Assembly: GCF_017377795.1 (NCBI RefSeq)
Contig: NZ_JAFRDR010000014.1
Coordinates: forward strand, 1 to 64,000
DNA length: 64,000 nt
Direction: 5' to 3'
From: Williamsia soli
GTDB lineage: Bacteria; Actinomycetota; Actinomycetes; Mycobacteriales; Mycobacteriaceae
The stretch's first letter is position 1, and each line of letters begins with the position of its first letter. The translations under genes were made by a program, and so were the position numbers. Under the pieces are notes generated by a model, which was not told the DNA's origin, made no database searches, and saw only the letters and a list, made by a program, of their open reading frames with translations. Of the stretch, positions 35,687 to 44,352 are shown in pieces.

Positions 35687-35885
35687 CGGTTCCCACACTC
35701 CTGCATTCCACATTCCCACTCGATGCGTGCCCGAGTGAGGATTCAAGGATCGTCACGACTTTAAACCGATGGCGCACAAACAATTCCTTTTCATCGCTGC
35801 GGACGGCATGGTGTTGAGGACTGCTACGGCAATAGACGAGGGGTTTGTTGCGTAACAGTGATGGTCACTTCGAAAGGGACACACT

Positions 35886-36302
35886 GTGACAACGCAACCC
35901 CGCCACGACGACGCGGTCAAACAGGGATTGGCCGGAGGCACCACATTCGCTGCCTCCGTCCTGTTGTTCACCGGCGGTCTACTCGCCATTTTCCAGGGCA
36001 TCTCCGCGATAGCCAACGACGACGTTTTCGTGGTCGCACCAAACTACACCTACGAGTTCGACATCACCGCGTGGGGATGGATTCACCTGATCGCCGGCAT
36101 TCTCGCGCTGGCCATCGCCTTTGGGTTGCTGACCGGCGCCCTCTGGGCACGCTCGGCCGCGATCGTCATCGCCGCGATCTCGATCATCCTCAACTTCTTG
36201 TGGCTGCCCTACTATCCCCTGTGGTCCATCCTGGTCATCGCCCTCGATCTCATCGTGATCTGGGCAGTGACGACCTGGAAAACCGAGCCCAGCACTCGGT
36301 AG
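35886..36302 (+). CDS. four-helix membrane protein, DUF7144-like
   Basis: 138 residues from GTG 35886 with AAAGGGA upstream. Four hydrophobic helices are visible, with the family-type segment YTYEFDITAWGWIHLIAGIL in the second. Mycobacterial and other actinobacterial genomes encode many such small integral membrane proteins; their function is unknown. It is convergent with the SulP gene, the two stops lying two bases apart. Confidence 0.82.
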   Translation: MTTQPRHDDAVKQGLAGGTTFAASVLLFTGGLLAIFQGISAIANDDVFVVAPNYTYEFDITAWGWIHLIAGILALAIAFGLLTGALWARSAAIVIAAISIILNFLWLPYYPLWSILVIALDLIVIWAVTTWKTEPSTR

Positions 36303-36304
36303 CG

Positions 36305-38041
36305 CTACTGCTCACGATCGTTTGGCTGTGGTGCGGCCGCCGGACCGGTATCGTCCGGCGGCCCATCGGCCAGAGCCTGCGCGACGGCCGGGAAGATCTG
36401 CAGATCCGTGCCCGGGGCGGCGGCGTGAATGACGTCGCGGAACTGGCCTACATCGCGTGCAATGCGGAACGCAACTCCTCTGTGGGCCAGGGAATCATGA
36501 AGTTCGACGAGCATCGACACCGCGCTGACGTCGATGAACGGTGATGTTTCGGCGTCGAGAACGATGGTGCCGACATCTGACCCGGCCAGGGCGGTGATCC
36601 GGTCGCGGACATCGTCGGCGTTGGCGAAAAACAACCCGGCCTCGACGCGCACAACTTTCACCCCGGTGAGCTGCCGCGAGTCTGCCTCGCCAGCGGCCGC
36701 CTCCACCCACCTGGTTCCGTCTTTGACCAACGTCGCCACGTGCGGCCGCGAGACCCGGTAGAGCAGCAGCAGCATGGACACGGCGACGCCGATGACCAGA
36801 CCGGGCAGGGTGTCGAATACCAGCACCCCAAACAGCGCCGCCAGGGCAGCGATGAAATCGACCCGGGTCGCGCGTCCGTAGATGCTGCCCAGCCGGGTGG
36901 TCCACACCCGGTACAGGCGCCGTAACGCGGCGATGTCGACGAGCTCGATAACCGCAGCGATCACCACCGCGGCCAGTGTCGCGTCGGGCAGTTTCTCGAA
37001 TAGGCCGGTCAGCAGCAGCAAGGTCAGGACGGTCAGCATCGCAACGACGAGCCCGCTCACCTGCGTCTTGGCGCCGGCGCCCCCGTTGACCGCGGTCTTC
37101 GACAGACTGCCGTTGACGACCATGCCTGAACACAGACCGGATCCGACATTCGCGGCGCCGAGGCCGATGAGTTCGCGGTTGGCATCGACGGTGTACCCAG
37201 CCTTGGCGGCATAGGTTTTCGCCGCCCCGAGGCCTTCGGCGAATCCGATCAGCACGATCCCGACTGCGGGACCGACCAATGCGAGGTACTGATCCATCGA
37301 CACCCCGGACGGCAGCCCGAGTGAAGGCAGCCCCGGATCGATGTGTCCGACGATGGCAACGCCTTTGTCGTCGAGGTCCAGCAGCCACACCGCACCGATC
37401 CCGCCCAGGACTGCCACCAGCGATCCGGGGACCAGCGGGAGCCACCGCCGGATCGCCAGCACGAGTACGAGGCTGGCGACGCCGATGATCGTGGTCCGCC
37501 AATTCCATTCCGTCACATGGGTGATGAAGGAACCGGTTTGTTCGAAGAAGTTCCCTGACCCTTTCGGCACGCCGAACAGTTTGGGGATCTGTCCGATGAT
37601 GATGGTCAGCGCGAGTCCGACGATGAACCCTTTGAGAACCGGTTCGGAGATGAACGAGGCGATGAACCCCATCCGCAGGGCACCGGCTATCAGGGCCACC
37701 ACACCGGCCGCGATCGACAACGCGACCGTCGTAGCGAGAAACAGTTGCGGATCGTCACCGGCGATCGGGCCGACGATGGCCGCCGACAACGCCGCAGTCG
37801 CCGACATCGGACCGACCACCAGATGTCTCGAGCTCCCGGCCGCCGCATACAGCACCAGCGCCGGAACTGCCGCATACAAACCCACCACCGCCGGAACCCC
37901 GGCAATCGCCGCATACGCCAGGGCCTCGGGCACCAGAACCGCCCACACCGTCAGCCCAGCCACCACATCGGGCCGCAGGTACGCCGAGCGATAGTGGTGC
38001 AGCGACGTGAACACAGCCCCGCCCAGGCGCAGCGATGTCAT
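36305..38041 (-). CDS. SulP-family inorganic anion transporter with STAS domain
   Basis: 578 residues from ATG 38041 (MTSLRLGGAVFTSLHHYRSAY). The membrane domain has the SulP signature PEALAYAAIAGVPAVVGLYAAV and VGPMSATAALSAAIVGP. The C-terminal STAS domain starts near residue 440 (GVKVVRVEAGLFFANADDVRD, with IVLDAETSPFIDVSAVSML holding the conserved Asp-x-Ser). Members carry sulfate, bicarbonate, chloride or other anions. The start is about ten bases after the stop of the upstream DUF1254 gene, so both are one transcript. Sulfate import would suit the SqdB and sulfatase neighbours but is inferred. Confidence 0.9.
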   Translation of the reverse strand: MTSLRLGGAVFTSLHHYRSAYLRPDVVAGLTVWAVLVPEALAYAAIAGVPAVVGLYAAVPALVLYAAAGSSRHLVVGPMSATAALSAAIVGPIAGDDPQLFLATTVALSIAAGVVALIAGALRMGFIASFISEPVLKGFIVGLALTIIIGQIPKLFGVPKGSGNFFEQTGSFITHVTEWNWRTTIIGVASLVLVLAIRRWLPLVPGSLVAVLGGIGAVWLLDLDDKGVAIVGHIDPGLPSLGLPSGVSMDQYLALVGPAVGIVLIGFAEGLGAAKTYAAKAGYTVDANRELIGLGAANVGSGLCSGMVVNGSLSKTAVNGGAGAKTQVSGLVVAMLTVLTLLLLTGLFEKLPDATLAAVVIAAVIELVDIAALRRLYRVWTTRLGSIYGRATRVDFIAALAALFGVLVFDTLPGLVIGVAVSMLLLLYRVSRPHVATLVKDGTRWVEAAAGEADSRQLTGVKVVRVEAGLFFANADDVRDRITALAGSDVGTIVLDAETSPFIDVSAVSMLVELHDSLAHRGVAFRIARDVGQFRDVIHAAAPGTDLQIFPAVAQALADGPPDDTGPAAAPQPNDREQ

Positions 38042-38050
38042 CGGCAAGGG

Positions 38051-39436
38051 TCAGGCCGAGACGACATCGCCGAGTTTCCAGCTGCGGTCGAAATAGCTCT
38101 CCAGCGGGCCGTAGAACCGGAAGTACGAGAACCAGTGCTGGCCGGGAAGAGTCTGAATCCAGTTGCTTCCGTGTCCTTCGGGTTCGTGCGGCCCGAAATA
38201 CAGGTCCACCGAGCCATCGTCGTTGAACACCAGGTCCGGGTCGCGCGACCCGCGGTCGCCGCGTTGCTGCTCGTTGTCGATCAAGCACCGGGTGTCCACG
38301 GAGTACACCGTGGCTGACCAGAACAACTTCGCCGGCGGATCCGCCGGGATGTGCAGGGTGTAGATTCGTTCGCCGTCGAGCCACTTGCCCTCGTTGTCGG
38401 TGTAACACCCCAAGTAGGCCTGGCCCAGGCCCGGTGTCTGACTTTTCATCGCTGCTGAAAAGCTCACCGCCTCGTAGAACCATGCGGCCCGCTCGAGCAA
38501 TTGATCGTAGAACTCGGCTCGCTGGCTCGATTTGTCCAATGCCAGAACCAGATCCCACTGCCGGTCCGGCCAGTACCTGGAGTCGGGGAATCGTTTGGCG
38601 AACGTGTTCGCCTGCGCCATCAGCTCACCAGCGGCAGTGGCGGATTCGAGAATGGTGGTCAGGCGTTCATCGGGGGTGAACGGCTTTCCCTTCTCGATAC
38701 CGAGTGTCGCGAGCATCGCCAGGTAGAAGCGGTCGCGCTCATCGACGACCTCGCTTTGATAGATCCCATGCAACCGAACCCAGTACTCCAGCCCGCGGGG
38801 CTGATCACCCGACCATGGTCTGCCCTCCGGAGACACCACTGTCGTCGCCGGCGGGTTGTCCCGGTCTGCGAACGGGTAGACCTTGACCGCCTCGACCAGT
38901 TGTTGAGCCCGCGCCGGGTCGGGATCGAGCGTGCGGAAGCCGAACATGATGTTCATGCCGCTGGAGTGTTGGAGGAAGTAGCCGTCTGCGCCTTCGGGTA
39001 CCGATCCGCCGGGCGGAATCACCAAGTGGCGACCGCCCTTACCTTGATCAGGGCCCATCTCGCCCATCACACCAATCTCCCGTTGCCAGAAGTCTGACAA
39101 CCCGCCCGCGGTGGGGCCGGCGGGCAGCTCGATGACCAGGGGGCCGGTCTGGCTGAGGTCGAAAAAGTTCAGGATGTACGGGGTCGTGGCGTTCGCTGTG
39201 ATCAGACCGAGCCGATCACGGTAGGTCACGTAATGGACCATGTCCGAGCCCGTGGCGCCGAACACCTCGTAGTGCACCTTCTTCCACTGCGCGTACGACA
39301 CCAGCGGCAACGCCCACAGGTACACCTGACACGCCATCTGATAGTCGAGTTCGTCGAACACCACCGGCAGATCGTCGCGCTCGGGTAGCTCACCATCGCG
39401 GCGAACCTGCCCCAACCGACCAGGCACATCACTCAC
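38051..39436 (-). CDS. DUF1254/DUF1214 domain protein, second copy
   Basis: 461 residues from GTG 39436 (VSDVPGRLGQVRRDGELPER), with GGAGGT six bases upstream; an ATG seven codons earlier is less well placed. DUF1254 part: YQMACQVYLWALPLVSYAQW; DUF1214 part: LFWSATVYSVDTRCLIDNEQQRGDRGSRD. It is only distantly similar to the copy at 34340-35686, so recent duplication is unlikely. It is directly upstream of the SulP transporter in the same operon. Confidence 0.86.
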   Translation of the reverse strand: MSDVPGRLGQVRRDGELPERDDLPVVFDELDYQMACQVYLWALPLVSYAQWKKVHYEVFGATGSDMVHYVTYRDRLGLITANATTPYILNFFDLSQTGPLVIELPAGPTAGGLSDFWQREIGVMGEMGPDQGKGGRHLVIPPGGSVPEGADGYFLQHSSGMNIMFGFRTLDPDPARAQQLVEAVKVYPFADRDNPPATTVVSPEGRPWSGDQPRGLEYWVRLHGIYQSEVVDERDRFYLAMLATLGIEKGKPFTPDERLTTILESATAAGELMAQANTFAKRFPDSRYWPDRQWDLVLALDKSSQRAEFYDQLLERAAWFYEAVSFSAAMKSQTPGLGQAYLGCYTDNEGKWLDGERIYTLHIPADPPAKLFWSATVYSVDTRCLIDNEQQRGDRGSRDPDLVFNDDGSVDLYFGPHEPEGHGSNWIQTLPGQHWFSYFRFYGPLESYFDRSWKLGDVVSA

Positions 39437-39658
39437 AGACCAACCTCCAGCAATCATCGTGCTCGGATCTACCTGTCATAGATGCGCGAGGGCATCCCCT
39501 GATCAGTTTGCAGCACCACAGCCGAATCCAACAGACATACGCGCCCGGCCCATTTGCCGTGCCGCCGTCGCGTTGCGTGGGTTAAATTGAGGGCAGCTGG
39601 CCGACGCTGGCGGGCCCACCACAAACGCTGGGTCTGATCGAGCGAAGGAGCAGCAGAC

Positions 39659-40318
39659 GTGGGCACAGTCATCGGTGATCTTCTGCCACTGGCGGTCGGT
39701 GTGGCCGTCTCCCCGGTCCCCATCATCGCGGCCATCTTGATGCTGCTGTCCAAACGAGCCGGCAGTACCAGTGTGGGATTCGCGCTCGGCTGGCTGGCCG
39801 GGATCGTGGTCGCCACCACCATCTTCGTAGCGCTGGCCGGAGCCATCACCACCTCCGACGACGGTCCGTCGACGACCGCGTCGGTGATCAAACTCGTTCT
39901 GGGCGTTCTACTGCTAGCGGTGGGCGCGCGGCAGTGGCGTGGCCGCAGCGGCGAGCATGCCACCCCGAAATGGATGGCCGCGATCGACGACCTCACCGCC
40001 GCCAAAGGTTTCGGTCTCGCATTCGCGCTCGCCGCCATCAACCCGAAGAACCTCCTCATGTGTGTGGCCGCCGGCGTCACCATCGGCGGGGCGTCGTTGT
40101 CGCTGGGACAGCAGATCGGTTCCGTTGCGGTCTTCACGGTGATCGCCGCGTCCACCGTCGCGATCCCGGTGATCGGCTACCTCGTTGCCGCACAACGCTT
40201 GAGAGCACCACTCGACGCCCTCAAACAATGGCTCCAGGCGAACAACGCGACAGTCATGGCCGTCCTGATCCTCGTCATCGGCGTCGTGCTCATCGGCAAA
40301 GGTGTCGGCGGCCTGTAG
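39659..40318 (+). CDS. GAP/Sap family (sulfolipid-1-addressing-type) membrane protein
   Basis: 219 residues from GTG 39659 with AAGGAG nine bases upstream. Six hydrophobic helices with the family pattern LPLAVGVAVSPVPIIAAILML and NPKNLLMCVAAGVTIGGASLS, as in the LysE/GAP group of exporters. The mycobacterial namesakes assist export of sulfolipid-1 and glycopeptidolipid to the cell surface. Presence beside SqdB and a GT2 synthase suggests surface export of a sulfonated glycolipid or glycan; that is inference. Confidence 0.85.
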   Translation: MGTVIGDLLPLAVGVAVSPVPIIAAILMLLSKRAGSTSVGFALGWLAGIVVATTIFVALAGAITTSDDGPSTTASVIKLVLGVLLLAVGARQWRGRSGEHATPKWMAAIDDLTAAKGFGLAFALAAINPKNLLMCVAAGVTIGGASLSLGQQIGSVAVFTVIAASTVAIPVIGYLVAAQRLRAPLDALKQWLQANNATVMAVLILVIGVVLIGKGVGGL

Positions 40319-40413
40319 CCCCGCTCGCGGCTCGAGGGAACGCGCGGACGCAGGAAGTGTGCAGATTGAATCCCCAACTATCAGCCGAGCTCAATTGTGG
40401 CCTAGCGCGTCGT

Positions 40414-41358
40414 TCACTCGGATATCGGATCGAGGTCGAAGCGCGTGGGGTGCGCCGCACGAACGTAGCGCACAGCAGTGGTGACCCCGATTCCGAACAC
40501 ATTCATCAACCTGACGGGGTCAGACGTATGCGCAGCCTCGTCGAAGATCCGGTCTGCGCGCAACGTGCCTGCACCGATCCCGATGATACGAAACCCAGTG
40601 GTGAGGCCATACGGGCTCATAGGTTTGTGCACGTCCGCTGAGTAGCGGCTGACGAACAGGTACCGGTTGGGCGTGCCCGGCCAATACCGGTACCTGTAGT
40701 CAATCCATTCCTGGACGAGCCGGTGCACTGCCTCGTCAAGATAAATGATGTGCTGTAGGTCTTTTCGCTTGACGGTCAGAGTTCCGTGAGCAAGGTCGAC
40801 ATCACTGAGCTGCAGGGCCTGGACTTCCGAGATACCCACGGCGTGCACCGCAACTAGTGCCACGATCAGCCGATGCTTGGGTGATTCCAACTGGGTCAAC
40901 AGCCCACGAAGTCTGTCAGTCGGCAGCGGGCGAGGTAGCCGCCGGGCAAAGTGGCCGACCACTCCTCGGGCAGGGTCAGTGAAGACCCGCTTCTCTCGTT
41001 TGAGGCGGCCAAAGAGCGACCGCAATGCGGTATGCACATTGTGCGGCGAGTTACCACGATGGCGTGTCAGTGCTAGCTCGACGTCCTTGCGTGTCACCTC
41101 CCGAAGCGAGCTATACCGCCTGGCCCACTTCTTGAGCACCGGCAGTGCGAACTTCACGTAGGTCCTGACTGTCACCCACTGCACCGGGATCGATGGTCTG
41201 GAGCCGTTGCCGCGCAACGCTTGTACCCACACACCGATGTCGCTGCGGAATTGGGCTGGCACATCGGTCATGTACCGCCCAACCGCACGTTCGTCGCGGC
41301 CCGGCGCAGCAGGATCCTCCGGAGGAGTGCCCTCCCGACGAGGGCGAGTTGTGTCCAT
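40414..41358 (-). CDS. tyrosine recombinase-like protein, catalytic residues altered
   Basis: 314 residues. The N-terminal SAM-like core-binding part (WVTVRTYVKFALPVLKKWAR) and C-terminal catalytic fold are recognisable. In box I the sequence reads HAVGISEVQALQLSDVD, with Ile where catalytic Arg is expected, and the second box lacks a clear HxxR. A C-terminal RYVRAAHP could hold the tyrosine. It is the third gene of a recombinase / XRE / recombinase operon. It probably acts as an accessory partner of the intact enzyme upstream, as paired recombinases do in Tn554-like elements. Confidence 0.75.
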   Translation of the reverse strand: MDTTRPRREGTPPEDPAAPGRDERAVGRYMTDVPAQFRSDIGVWVQALRGNGSRPSIPVQWVTVRTYVKFALPVLKKWARRYSSLREVTRKDVELALTRHRGNSPHNVHTALRSLFGRLKREKRVFTDPARGVVGHFARRLPRPLPTDRLRGLLTQLESPKHRLIVALVAVHAVGISEVQALQLSDVDLAHGTLTVKRKDLQHIIYLDEAVHRLVQEWIDYRYRYWPGTPNRYLFVSRYSADVHKPMSPYGLTTGFRIIGIGAGTLRADRIFDEAAHTSDPVRLMNVFGIGVTTAVRYVRAAHPTRFDLDPISE

Positions 41359-41364
41359 CGCTGA

Positions 41365-41688
41365 CTAATTTGGTGGCAGCGATCGGCGTCCCTTGGTGCG
41401 GGGAACAGGCCGGTACTGCTTATCGGCCTCACCGACCGCCCGGGGCTTCGTGTCCACCGCACCAGCGCCGGCAAGGGGCTCAGCCTGCATCAGTTCGTCG
41501 ACGGTGCAGTCCAGCGCCGCGCAGATCTTGTCGAGGTCGTCGAGCCTGACCGTCACAGGTGAGTGCGACCACAGGGCGGCGACCTTGCTCAGCGATGGCT
41601 CAAACCCGACCTCTTCGAAAGCTTTCAGCAGCTGCGTGGGCCGCCAGATGTCTCGTTGGGCGGCGACCATCCGCAGATTCCACTTCAT
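41365..41688 (-). CDS. XRE-family HTH regulator of the recombinase operon
   Basis: 107 residues. The MKWNLRMVAAQRDIWRPTQL start and VRLDDLDKICAALDCTVDEL end of the domain match the HTH_26/Xre type; the segment between is the HTH. A Pro/Arg/Lys-rich tail follows. The start directly follows the stop of the upstream recombinase and the stop is six bases before the next gene. Middle position in a recombinase-XRE-recombinase operon suggests control of excision/integration (inference). Confidence 0.85.
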   Translation of the reverse strand: MKWNLRMVAAQRDIWRPTQLLKAFEEVGFEPSLSKVAALWSHSPVTVRLDDLDKICAALDCTVDELMQAEPLAGAGAVDTKPRAVGEADKQYRPVPRTKGRRSLPPN

Positions 41689-42843
41689 CTAACCCTCCAT
41701 ACCGAGGCGGCGTACTGCCCGTTGTGTTGATTCCAGGACTGTTCGTTCAGGGTCCGCGCCCGCCGAGGCGAGATAACCGACCGTGGTGCTGGGCCATTCG
41801 TGTCCCAGAAGTTTCTGTACGTCCCACAGTGGCATGCCGTTCTCGTAGTTGTGGGTGGCGCAGGCGTGGCGCATCAGGTGGGGGTAGAGCTCGGGCACCG
41901 GACCGGGCAGGTACCGGCGTGAGAACTGTTTGAGGGTTCTGCGGAACGTTTCGGGAACGATCGCGGGCGCGACGGCGAGATTGAGTGCCGCAACCGCGGC
42001 GGGGAGGCGTTCTGAGGGCCACAGCGGTCCCGCGTCGTTGGTGGGGTCGTCGCAGAACTGGCCTCGGATCTCTTCCATGTACCACCACAACAACTCTCGG
42101 CCCTCGGCGAACAGAAACGCCTCACGCTGGCGGGGCCCAGAGCCTCGCGCGCCCTTGCCTGTGACCACGAATCTCCCCCACTGTCCGCGTTCCCAGTGCA
42201 CGTCGCCTATTTTCACCGCGCACAATTCGCTGGCACGCACACCCGAGAGGTAGCAGATTTTGGCCATCACGTAGTCGCGAGCTGCAATCGGGTACTTGCG
42301 TGAGTGCGGTAGGTCGACTCGCCACGCGGCGAAGAAGTCGTTCATCGCCTTCTCGGTCGGTGGGATGCGCAGCGCGAAGTCCCCACGGTGGCGCGGCCGG
42401 TTGAACAGGTCGACCGGCGATTCAACGCTCACCCCGAACCGCCGGGAGATCTCGCCGCCGTACCTTCGCTCGAGAAACGCGAAGTAGTTGTCGACCTGGA
42501 CTACCTTTTTCCGAGTGGTTGCTCGATGTTGTCTACCTGGGCCAGAGAAGTACCGGTCGAACTCCCGAGGTGTTAGACGCCATGGAACGCAGTCGTAGTA
42601 CTCGCACACCTCAATGACGGGCTTGATCAAAGACTTCAGCGTCGATGGGGCGAGGCCTGCAACATCGCGCGCCCAGCTGTATTCGGCGAGGGTCTCCAAA
42701 TAGAAGGTCGCTTCGTCCTCTGGGTTGGTGGTGCGTACAGCTCGAGATTGCAGGGTCTCGACATCAGCCAACCCGGTGTCGGCGGCGGTGCCGCCGGACT
42801 CGGCCGCAACAGCAGCAGCCCGACGAGTCCGAAAATCTGCCAT
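41689..42843 (-). CDS. site-specific tyrosine recombinase / integrase
   Basis: 384 residues with a full catalytic set: Arg203 (SGVRASEL), Lys230 (VVTGKGARG), His322-x2-Arg325-His326 (PHLMRHACA), His348 (LGHEW) and Tyr357 (TTVGYL). An N-terminal core-binding domain spans about 45-165. It is first in the three-gene operon and about 150 bases from the inferred right end, the usual place for an integrase. It probably catalyses integration into and excision from the ligase gene. Confidence 0.9.
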   Translation of the reverse strand: MADFRTRRAAAVAAESGGTAADTGLADVETLQSRAVRTTNPEDEATFYLETLAEYSWARDVAGLAPSTLKSLIKPVIEVCEYYDCVPWRLTPREFDRYFSGPGRQHRATTRKKVVQVDNYFAFLERRYGGEISRRFGVSVESPVDLFNRPRHRGDFALRIPPTEKAMNDFFAAWRVDLPHSRKYPIAARDYVMAKICYLSGVRASELCAVKIGDVHWERGQWGRFVVTGKGARGSGPRQREAFLFAEGRELLWWYMEEIRGQFCDDPTNDAGPLWPSERLPAAVAALNLAVAPAIVPETFRRTLKQFSRRYLPGPVPELYPHLMRHACATHNYENGMPLWDVQKLLGHEWPSTTVGYLASAGADPERTVLESTQRAVRRLGMEG

Positions 42844-42962
42844 GAACGCTGATAATAGGCGAGTAACTCGCAGATTTCAGGAGTTCTTGCCAACTTTTCT
42901 ACCGCTTCCTAGATCCCAACTCGAAGGCCGTGACCAGCAGACACGCAGCAACCTCGGTCAAT

Positions 42963-42981
42963 CAGGACCGATGGAACCCGT
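42963..42981 (-). repeat. right imperfect terminal inverted repeat of element
   Basis: Read on the minus strand as ACGGGTTCCATCGGTCCTG. It shares ACGGGTTC and TCCTG with the left-end copy at 25476. It lies 15 bases inside the inferred right junction, not 5 as at the left end, so the pair may be recombinase binding sites and not strict termini. Confidence 0.4.
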
Positions 42982-42996
42982 CTGCACTCCAGTGGA

Positions 42997-43870
42997 CAGC
43001 GCATCGTCGCCGACATCGACAATGGCACAACATATTTGAACACCCGCAACGCTAACCAAGTCGCCGCCAGCTACCCCGACCTCACAGCAGCAATCGCCAA
43101 GGTACTCGGCAACCACTCGGCCATCCTCGACGGCGAAATCGTCGCCCTGGACTCTGCGGGTGTCCCGTCCTTCAAACGGTTGCAGCGCCGGATGCATGTC
43201 CTCACACCCACCGCCGCGCTGCAGCGCGAGGTACCCGTCGCGTTCTACGTCTTCGACGTCCTGGCCATCAACGGCGGAGACACCACCCGCCTGCCCTACC
43301 TGCGCCGCCGCGAGCTGCTCGAGGACCTCGCGTTGTCCACCACGGCCGTGGCAACCCCGCCGTTCTGGACCGACGCCGACGGGCCATCGATGCTCGACAC
43401 CGCCCGCGACCACGACCTCGAAGGGATCGTGGCCAAGAAGTCCACCTCCCTCTACCTACCGGGCAAACGATCCCCGTCCTGGATCAAGACGCCGCTGCGC
43501 AACAACACCGAAGTCGTTGTGTGCGGCTGGATCCCAGGGCGAAGGAGCTGCGTCCGGCGGCATCGGATCGCTGCTGCTCGGTGCGCACAACACCGATCGT
43601 GAACTCGTCTACATCGGCCATGTCGGGACCGAATTCACGGCGAAAGCCCGGCGTGAGCTCCTCACCCAGCTCGAACCCACCGAACAACCAGACCCGCCCT
43701 TCGACACCGCTCCCCCACGCTCGCTCACCAAGGGCGCGCACTGGGTGAGCCCGACGTTGGTCGGCGACGTCGAGTACCGCGAGTTCACCGACCGGCTCAG
43801 ACACCCAGCATGGAAGGGCCTGCGAGATGACAAGGGCCCGAGCGATGTTGACTGGCCGGGCAGTCACTGA
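42997..43870 (+). pseudogene. 3' part of ATP-dependent DNA ligase, frameshifted
   Basis: The frame resumes at CAG 42997 as QRIVADIDNGTTYLNTRNAN. It contains ligase motifs including LDGEIVALD (motif III region), FYVFDVL, DLEGIVAKK (motif IV/V) and WIKTPL. At 43537-43539 an extra G (GGG for GG) shifts the frame. The intended continuation, GEGAASGGIGSLLLGAHNTD and RELVYIGHVGTEF, with LVGDVEYREF near the end, is in the next frame to the stop at 43870. Together with the 5' fragment it makes a ligase of about 310 residues, split by the element and then damaged. Confidence 0.87.
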
Positions 43871-44004
43871 CCAGAGTCGGGGTCGCAGCACTTCTTCAGC
43901 AGCGAAAGCTGCCAGCGAACCAGATCTATCGCCGCAGCAGTGTCCGGGCTATCGGGGTCGAGGCCCTCGGCGAGCAGCGCTTCCCGCTCGATCTCGTCAA
44001 ACAC
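43864..44004 (-). CDS. small acidic hypothetical protein
   Basis: 46 residues from GTG 44004 (VFDEIEREALLAEGLDPDSP), ending LLKKCCDPDSGQ with an adjacent Cys pair. Composition is that of a real soluble, mostly helical protein, unlike the Arg/His-rich upstream part of the same open frame. It overlaps the end of the ligase remnant on the opposite strand by seven bases. Family unknown; moderate to low confidence. Confidence 0.45.
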   Translation of the reverse strand: MFDEIEREALLAEGLDPDSPDTAAAIDLVRWQLSLLKKCCDPDSGQ

Positions 44005-44352
44005 AGCTACTGCCCTCCGCCCACCTGGCCGAACTCTGCGCCGATAATGCCAGAGGACATGTGGTGATGTGGTGCGGGCCGATGCTTCCGACTTGTATGT
44101 AAGTACGTCGTGGCGTTCGAACCGGCGGGTTCGTAGCCTGGCGTAGGAGAGCGCAGGGGTGTGGCTCGGGTGCTTCGTGCCGTCCCGAGGGCGCGCTGTT
44201 GAGGGAATGGCTTGGTCTGGGTGTGTCACTCTCTGCGCTTTCCGTCTCTGGCCTGGCTCAACAGAGGCATGAGCGCACGCACGACGGTGTGACTGGAAGT
44301 CGGATTGCCGGCCGGGGATCTCCACAACCGCTCACTGAAAGGACTCCCCCTT
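44005..44352. other. non-coding leader of the IS110 transposase
   Basis: No supported gene. In IS110-group elements the non-coding end upstream of the transposase carries the left terminus and the bridge RNA that pairs with target and donor DNA. This stretch is in the right place for such an RNA. I cannot fold it by eye with confidence. A ribosome-binding site (AAAGGA) for the transposase lies near 44338-44343. Confidence 0.35.

Larger units (their letters stand above)
25471..42996. mobile_element. 17.5-kb tyrosine-recombinase element inserted in a DNA ligase gene
   Basis: Boundaries are inferred from the interrupted ligase: left flank ends GACGGA (25465-25470), right flank resumes at CAGCGC (42997), with GGA present at both junctions. 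Near the ends lie imperfect inverted repeats, ACGGGTTCTCGGAATCCTG (25476-25494) and the reverse complement of 42963-42981 (ACGGGTTCCATCGGTCCTG). The right end encodes a recombinase / XRE / recombinase operon facing inward. Cargo is the sulfoquinovose/GT2 operon, LapA, alkyl sulfatase, DUF389, two DUF1254 proteins, DUF7144-like, SulP and GAP/Sap genes. Exact ends need an empty-site comparison. Confidence 0.75.

Noticed and set aside
36495-37508. Long 337-codon Arg-rich minus-strand frame
   Set aside because: It overlaps the SulP transporter gene completely in another frame and has the composition of a high-GC shadow frame.
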